From assembly GCF_040115645.1 (NCBI RefSeq), contig NC_089551.1, forward strand, positions 3,224,001-3,288,000: a DNA stretch of 64,000 nt, read 5' to 3'. Numbering within the stretch: position 1 is the stretch's first letter; each line of letters begins with the position of its first letter. A model generated the notes under the pieces. That model saw only the letters and a list, made by a program, of their open reading frames with translations. It made no database searches and was not told the origin of the DNA. Shown here one piece after another: positions 58,050 through 64,000 of this stretch. Position numbers and translations under genes: made by a program. This DNA is from Euwallacea fornicatus (Eukaryota > Arthropoda > Insecta > Coleoptera > Curculionidae).

Positions 58050-61000
58050 TCAAATGAAACTCTCCAATTCCTCATAATCCGACTTAGGGTTTTCTTCTTT
58101 AAGCTCGCTGTATGTTTTGAATAAGTGCCTTCTGCGCCATGTAATAACTAAACCTGCGCAGTAGCAGAATGAGCTTAGAAAAAGAATGAAGCCCAGGTAC
58201 GTTAAATATCTGAGCAGTTCTTCAGTCAGGAATTGAGATTTGGTGTACACGTAGACGATGATTTGTTCCATTCTAACGTCGTCTACATAGCAGGAATAGT
58301 TTCCTGCTGTGTCGCTGGTGACCTTAAAAAGGTAGAGGGTATTAAAGGTGTCTACCATCACATCAGGAAAGCTGTTGTCTCCTCGTTTCAGAGTTTTTCC
58401 ATTTCGTCTCCAGACCACCTTGTTGTCCAAAGATGCATCTGGACAGATGAAAGTTATGTGATCACCCTTTTTTAACACCGAACGTTTCCTGTATTTGAAG
58501 CTAGTGCTTTTGCCCACCTTCCACCCTAGACAGAGAAGTGTTTTTCTTTGGAACAAAATTGCCGTAAGTCTGACCTTTATTAACATTCTCAGCATCGGGA
58601 TTACAACTGCCCACACATTTCTCCGTTAAAACGAAATTGGGAATATTGAAGGTGTAATTTCCGATGTGAGGAAACATTCTGAAAATCCTTAGAGACCTGC
58701 AAGAAATTGCAGGGGCGTGGAACAAGTACCTCTCATCAGAGGTAAAATTCATAGACACATTTCCATAGGGAGTTAGCTTGATTCTTAATTCAAATCTATA
58801 TTAGAATTATTGCCACACGATAAGAGTTTTGTCTACCTGCATAATCCAGTCTTTTTCATGATTCCGTCGCCTTGGGGTCTGCCACAAGCTTCACAAGGCC
58901 CCCAAGAACCCCACTGCGTAATGAGTTCTGCGTGGATTTTTAATTCCTCTCGCAAATATATGAACTCTAGGGCTTCTGAGGTTTTCAGTAAATTGTTAAC
59001 TGGCACGAAAAAGTTATCATGGTATGTGGACCAGTCCTTTATGAGTCCTGTTTTCATGAAATTGTAATTTAATTAAGGAAAGTGAGGTAGTGAGATCGGG
59101 TTTGATGGCATGGTAAAGCGACATACAGATTTTAAAAGGAAGTTTAGAAAAATTGTTTCTACTCAAATTAACTTTCCACACTAACGACCTTTTAATGGAA
59201 AGATCCTTCAAGAATTGAAAGTAAACAGAAACATTTTCAGCTTTATTTGAGGAAACACAGTGGCGTAGTATTGTCGGATTTCAAAACACGAAAAAATGTA
59301 GCGCAATGTAATGAAAAAATGTAAAAATACGCTTTTTCCTATTGTTTGCAAATTTATAAGGATATTTTTGAGATATACAGAGTGTTCCATTTAAAGGGGT
59401 ATTAACGATTATCTCCGAAACCAAATTTAAAATGAAAGAAAATTTTCAAATAGAGATTGCTTCTTATAAAAAAGCATTCAAGAGACATTTTAAAGTCATT
59501 TTTTTTAATAGAATATTAATTTTTTTATAAATTTTTGAAAGTGCTGAAAAAAATAAGTATTTTGAGCTGGAAAGATTTTTTTCAAATTACTCGTTTTCCA
59601 GATATCGACAAAAAATGATTTACAGATTCTCAAAATTAACCCAAAATTATGGTAAAAATGATTTTTTAACAATTATCAGTCTAAGAAATGCTTAAAATGT
59701 TGACCTTTCGCATACAGGGATTTTCTAATTCTCATGGTAAATGATTTCGAAATATTTGCAAGCATTTTTTTCATTGATTGCCTCATAAGCAGCTTTAATG
59801 TGGTTTTTCATATCATCCAGAGTTTTTGACACTTGAACGTAAACTTTTATTTAAAGATAATCCCAAAGAAAAATATCTAATGAAGTCAAGTCAAGTAATT
59901 TGGGTGGCCAGTTCACTAGCCTTACTTGGTTGATTTGATTGGGGGGAGTTCTTTCGCGGGTTTTTTTACTTGTGTCCACGTTGTCACTTTCAAGAAAATT
60001 TTCGGATTATTCAATAAAAACCTCGACAACTAGGTGTTCCTTCTTCAGGGAATCTTTGCACACAAATTCGATAAGTTTCAGCGCCAGTTTGGACACTTTT
60101 TCCCTAAGCTATCACCATTTGAATTTTATTTTTTTTAGAAAAGTTTCTCATTTTCCACTTTCAAATCAGCAACTTTAGTTGAAAAAGAAATAATTAGTTT
60201 CGTCTTAGAGGTTTCTTTGAAAGTTAGAAATAAATTCGACGCCTCAAAATAAAAAGTTACGAGTGGATTCTAGTGAAAACATGATTTTGTTGTTCAACTA
60301 ATAAATGTTTAAAAATAGTTTTTACTATGATTTTGGGTTAATTTGTAGAATCTATAAAATTAAATTTTCAATTAATAAAGTTTTTTCGCAAATAAAGTCA
60401 TATGTTATTTTAAATGGGCCACTTTGAAATGTTAAAAAGTCTTTTTCAGCACAAAATACTTATTTTTTTATCTCTTTGCAAATTTACAAAAAAATTGGGT
60501 TTTTCAAAAAAACAAAATTGGCCTTAAAATGTTTTGTAAATGACCTCAAGTTAAAATGTTCTATTGTGCGTTGGACATCCCCTTTAACAATAACAAATTA
60601 TCGTTTAAAACTTTTTTTGATTTCAAATATGGTTTCTTAAAGTTTTAAACGAAACCGTCTGTGGAGTGATGGTCAATGCAGTTAACAAGGGTCCAGAATT
60701 GACTCTTCAGAAGTCTCAATTTTCGCCTTAAATCATTATTGCAAATGTAGTTCCAGGCTTCTGTAATTTGAGTCCGAAAATTTAACGTTAAGTTACCTTT
60801 CTCTACACTTTGGTTTCTATTAAGGATTACCAAATCCACTAGAAAATTAAACTTCCCCTCGTTGCTCTGATCCACGAAATTAACGCAGTAATAAAATCCC
60901 ACATCAGCGTGGGAGAAATTCTTAATTATCAAACTGTGCTTGTAGTTAACAGAAATTCTATTCTGAGCAGCGTCACTCGTCAAGTCCAGCTAAGTAGAGC

Positions 61001-61348
61001 CTGTTAGCTGCAAATGACTCAGAAGTGTATATCCGCATAACTTACTTGCACCTCGTGAGCCTCAGAAAGACCCAACTCATCTACTTTATACCAATTTCTA
61101 GGCTGATTAGAATGTTCCTCTTTGCAAAAGCGACATTTGAGTATCAAAGTTTGTCCCTCGATTGCATCTACCAAGGAATACATATCTTCTCTCTGAGAAG
61201 CGACTAGTCGCTCCCTTTCTCGACATTCTTGGGTCTCCAAGACCACTTCCTCCTCTTGTCCGTCCACCAAATGAATAAAAAAATATAACAGAACAACTAG
61301 GCCAATCATAGAGACGACAATGTTTCTAATCCAATAAGATCTTGACAT
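58050..61348 (-). CDS. FAM187-like immunoglobulin-domain transmembrane protein
   Basis: Five exons join in phase: 61046-61348, 60797-60989, 58837-59047, 58575-58783 and 58050-58525 (463 residues). The last intron is only 49 bp. The N-terminus has an uncleaved or signal-anchor hydrophobic segment (NIVVSMIGLVVLLYFFIHLV). Two Ig-like domains follow: the first has its cysteines in LILKCRFC and DVGFYYCVNF, the second in DHITFICPDASL and TAGNYSCYVDD. Between them is WGSWGPCEACGRPQ with KKTGLC, the WxxCxxC-type segment that marks FAM187A/B relatives. A C-terminal membrane span (YLTYLGFILFLSSFCYCAGL) ends in a short acidic tail with SDYEELESFI. The exon 2-3 intron holds a transposon (59378-60590). 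Function is unknown in the family. Assignment to FAM187 rests on domain order and the central motif. Confidence 0.82.
59378..60590 (-). mobile_element. Long-inverted-repeat element inside a FAM187-like intron
   Basis: The left end CAGAGTGTTCCATTTAAAGG is preceded by TA; the right end, near 60590, is eroded. The arms resemble each other for about 300 bp (shared phrases AATAAGTATTTTG, AATTAACCCAAAAT). The minus strand around 59700-59930 keeps a transposase C-terminal fragment (LVNWPPKLLDLTSLDIFLWD), similar in kind to the transposase of the element at 32919-34908. Most of the coding region is deleted. Confidence 0.7.
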
Positions 61349-61757
61349 GGCTGTTGCATTATTTTTACTTGGGACTTTGTCCGAGGGTTGTAAACCGAGG
61401 GCACGAGTTATTTATGGGCAAAAGCGCACGTGACACAGCGGGGCTTAACCTGGCGGAAAAACTTATTTACGGCCTATAAAGGTGCTTAATATGTCTTGTC
61501 TAGGGATGCCGCAATGGCAAAATCTCTCGGGAATCGACCAATATCGTTTTGCTTCTCTCACGTGCGAGGAGGTGTAATGGAATTTATCAGAACAGTCAAA
61601 GAGCAGTCAATCGAACGTCACCATTTCTTTTTGTCAATTTCAGAATTGTTGTGTGTTCGGAAATACACTGGGGTGTAAAATTGATCAGACTCTTACAGTC
61701 GGCAAAAAAAGCATTTGCACACACCATGAACCTCCTAGAACATAAAATTAACCCGTA
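61349..61757. promoter_or_regulatory. Upstream region of the FAM187-like gene
   Basis: About 400 bp between the start codon of the Ig gene and the first transposon to the right. It should hold the promoter. No TATA box or clear initiator was recognised. Some short open frames here overlap transposon-like sequence and are not supported as genes. Confidence 0.3.
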
Positions 61758-61793
61758 CGAGGGTAGTCCCGAAAGTAGCCGACTTGACATGTA

Positions 61794-63719
61794 CGAGGGA
61801 TGATCAGCAAGTTCTAGGATTTTTTGAATTACGAGACAACGTCACAACGAAGCGCCGTGCGGCTGGCAGCATTGCTAAGCGTGGCTCAGCTACGTTTGCG
61901 CGTTTGGCAATTTTTCGATATTTTGCAATATAAATTTAAATGAAGAGCGACGTGTTTGCATCGAGTGTTGTGTTAAAGTGGGTAAAACTTTTACCGTAAC
62001 TTTTCAAATATTGCAAGAGGGGTTTGGAAATGAATGTTTGAGTCGGTCACAGTGTCACGGGTGATTCAAGAGGTTTAAAGGAGGACGGACATCGTCAGCG
62101 GACAAAACACGTTCAAAATGGCCATCGACTTCGACTGACCAAAAACATGTTGAAAAAATGAAGAGTCTCGTGCTGTCAAATTGTCGTCCAGCTATTCGTG
62201 AGATGGCCGACGAATGCAAAATTTCATTTTGTTCATGCCGAGAAATTTTAACCAAGAAACTGAACATGCCCCTTTTGACTGCAAAGTTTGTTCTGAAGCT
62301 GTTGACCGAAGAGCAAAAGCAACACCGAGTTCAGGTTTATCAGGAAGTTCTTAAATGGTAAACGGTGATGGAAACTTTTTGAAATGCATCATCACTGAGG
62401 ACGACACGTGGTGGCTACGACGTGGAAACTACGGTCCAATCGTCTCGATGGAAGTTAAAAATCCCTCCGACGCCCAGAAAAGCACGGCAAGTTAAAGTCA
62501 TGTTTATTATTTTTACCGATCGGAAAGGTGTGAGGCACAACGAATGCTCCCCACCAGGTGAAACAATTAATCTTTTTCGTTACCTTTAAGCCCTGAGAAA
62601 TGTGCGTGAAGCTTTGCGAACGTAGAAACGGGAGCTGTGGCGAAGTGAAGAGCGGTTGCTGCACTATGACAACGCCCTAGTTTATTCTGCGTTGCCCATT
62701 CGGAATTTCTGTATAAAAAACGGCATGATTGTCACCCCCTAGCCTCCCTACTCAGCAGATCTGGTCCCTGCGGACTTCGTCTTGTTTCTCAAACTTAAGA
62801 GACCTCTGAAAGAGCAGCGGTTTGACGCGATTGAAACCATCAAAGAAAAATCTCGGGGAGAGCTAAAAAGCATTAGCACAAGAACAGTTCTGAAGACCCT
62901 TTCCAGCTGTGGAAACCACGTTGGGAGAAGTGCATATGTTGCTAAGGGGAGAACTTTGAAGGAGACCAAGGTGGATAATTTCTAATACAGTCGCTCAAAA
63001 AAGTATTTGTACAGTCGAAAAAAAAATCTGTAAATCGTAATTTTCGACTGATTTCGTTAAAATTTTGTACAATAAAAATTCAAATCTAAACTAAGTTTAC
63101 GTGTTCGAGCAACTGTTGAAAATTTCATTTATAGAGTGATTTTCGGAATTTTAAAAGAACTTCGTTTTTGAAAACTTCTTGTGCGGTGGAAATTTTTCAA
63201 TATAGTTTTATAGTAATCTTGTAGAGAAGATTTTTCTACATCTATCCTGAGAATTTGATCAAAGTCGAATAAAAAATAAGAGAGTTGCAGCCTTTAAAAT
63301 CACCAAAAATGTCTAAATTTCACATTTTGTGTGAACACCGTCATTTTTTGGCGTTTTTAAAAGGCTGCAACTCTTTTATTTTTGGTTCGATTTTGATCAA
63401 ATTCTCAGGATAGATGTAGAAAAATCTTCTCTATAAGATTATTAGAACCATAATGAAAAATTTCCATCGCACAAGGAGTTTTCAAAAACGAAGTTTTTTT
63501 TAAATTCCGAAAATCACTCTATAAATGAAATTTTCAACAGTTGCTCGAACACGTAAATTTAGTTTAGATTTGAATTTTTATTGTACAAAATTTTAACGAA
63601 ATCAGTCGAAAATTACGATTTACAGATTTTTTTTCGACTGTACAAACACTTTTTTGAGCGACTGTATTTTTAATTAAAGTTTTTAAGCATTAGTTCTGAA
63701 ACTTTTTGATCACCCCTCG
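61794..63719 (+). mobile_element. Mariner element (second family) inserted in mariner A and itself interrupted
   Basis: The left end CGAGGGATGATCAGCAAGTT and right end (reverse complement CGAGGGGTGATCAAAAAGTT) have TA on both sides. The plus strand 61940-62985 carries a decayed mariner transposase: LVLSNCRPAIREMADECKIS, LLTEEQKQHRVQVYQEVLK, then stops and frame changes, and FLKLKRPLKEQRFDAIETIK near the end. A foldback (62988-63664) lies between the end of the transposase and the right terminus. Without it the element is about 1.25 kb, the normal mariner size. Confidence 0.88.
62988..63664. repeat. Near-perfect 677-bp foldback inserted in a mariner
   Basis: Both ends read CAGTCGCTCAAAAAAGT (the right in reverse complement), flanked by TA at 62986-62987 and 63665-63666. 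The two arms, each about 320 bp, are reverse complements with only scattered differences and meet around 63326 with a very short loop. The high arm identity suggests it is young compared with the mariner it interrupts. It has no coding capacity; a transcript would form a hairpin of roughly 300 bp. Confidence 0.9.
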
Positions 63720-64000
63720 TAGATGGCGCCTTTTTTGTTAAAAAATTGCCTATATTACAAAGACCTAACCTTACAAAGATAATGTCTAAAGTTGGAAGAT
63801 GCTCCATTGATTTGTGGTTATTTTGGAGCCGTTTTTAGTGAACGCCTTTAGAAACTCCCATGAACATAGGAAAAATTGGTCATCGATACGTGATCCGGTG
63901 CTTTCATTTGGAAGGTCTTGGTCCATCCAACAGCAAGGCAGAACTGGATTCTGCTTTGGGGGAATCTGGTCTTTCGTTAGTAATTCTAAAATATTGGGCG

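Larger units (their letters stand above)
61758..64000. mobile_element. Mariner family A, copy 2, split by two nested transposons, runs off the window
   Basis: The left end CGAGGGTAGTCCCGAAAGTA follows TA at 61756-61757. After 34 bases it is interrupted at a TA by another mariner (61794-63719) and resumes at 63722 with GATGGCGCCTTTTTTGTT. It then matches the copies at 31873 and 50867, including GGAAGGTCTTGGTCCATCCA near 63919. The right end lies outside the window. Confidence 0.85.

Noticed and set aside
1..64000. CRISPR arrays, bacterial operons, phage or viral genes
   Set aside because: The sequence is intron-containing eukaryotic DNA. No direct-repeat/spacer arrays and no viral polymerase or capsid motifs were seen.

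Overview
This is eukaryotic nuclear DNA, most likely from an insect and probably a beetle. It is AT-rich, has many introns of about 50 bp, carries an ecdysteroid-kinase-like gene and a Hyperkinetic-type potassium channel beta subunit, and is dense with Tc1/mariner-superfamily DNA transposons. The species cannot be fixed from the sequence.

Layout. Positions 0.3-11.1 kb are a compact housekeeping block. The 5'-3' exoribonuclease XRN1/pacman (minus) is head-to-head with the Rab geranylgeranyltransferase alpha subunit (plus), which is tail-to-tail with the intraflagellar transport gene IFT80 (minus). Next come 3 kb of intergenic DNA with foldback elements. From 14.2 to 16.8 kb on the minus strand lies Hyperkinetic (Kv channel beta subunit, an aldo-keto-reductase fold). 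Further minus-strand exons at 25.1-25.4 kb and 35.0-35.2 kb splice in phase to it and may encode a coiled-coil N-terminal extension. An EcKinase gene (25.8-31.7 kb, plus) is nested between those exons. Then come MTHFR (40.0-41.1 kb, minus), ARL5 (43.2-43.9 kb, minus), a solo-PH-domain protein (47.0-47.7 kb, plus), tRNA-Gly(GCC) (56.3 kb), an unrecognised secreted cysteine-rich protein (57.3-57.8 kb, minus) and a FAM187-like Ig transmembrane protein (58.0-61.3 kb, minus).

Much of the rest is transposon-derived. At least fifteen elements can be delimited by inverted repeats, many with TA target duplications, and several are nested: a long-TIR element inside a mariner at 31.9-35.0 kb, and a foldback inside a mariner inside another mariner at 61.8-64 kb. 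One mariner sits five bases inside an intron, right at the 5' splice site.

The most interesting signal is at the 3' end of Hyperkinetic. After the normal stop (UGA followed by C), the reading frame continues through a correctly phased splice junction for 46 codons to a second UGA-C. It then runs another 55 codons to a third UGA. The extension is coding-like in composition. This looks like double stop-codon readthrough, giving a C-terminal extension of about 100 residues on the channel beta subunit. The genes in the window do not form one pathway; they are a normal gene neighbourhood.
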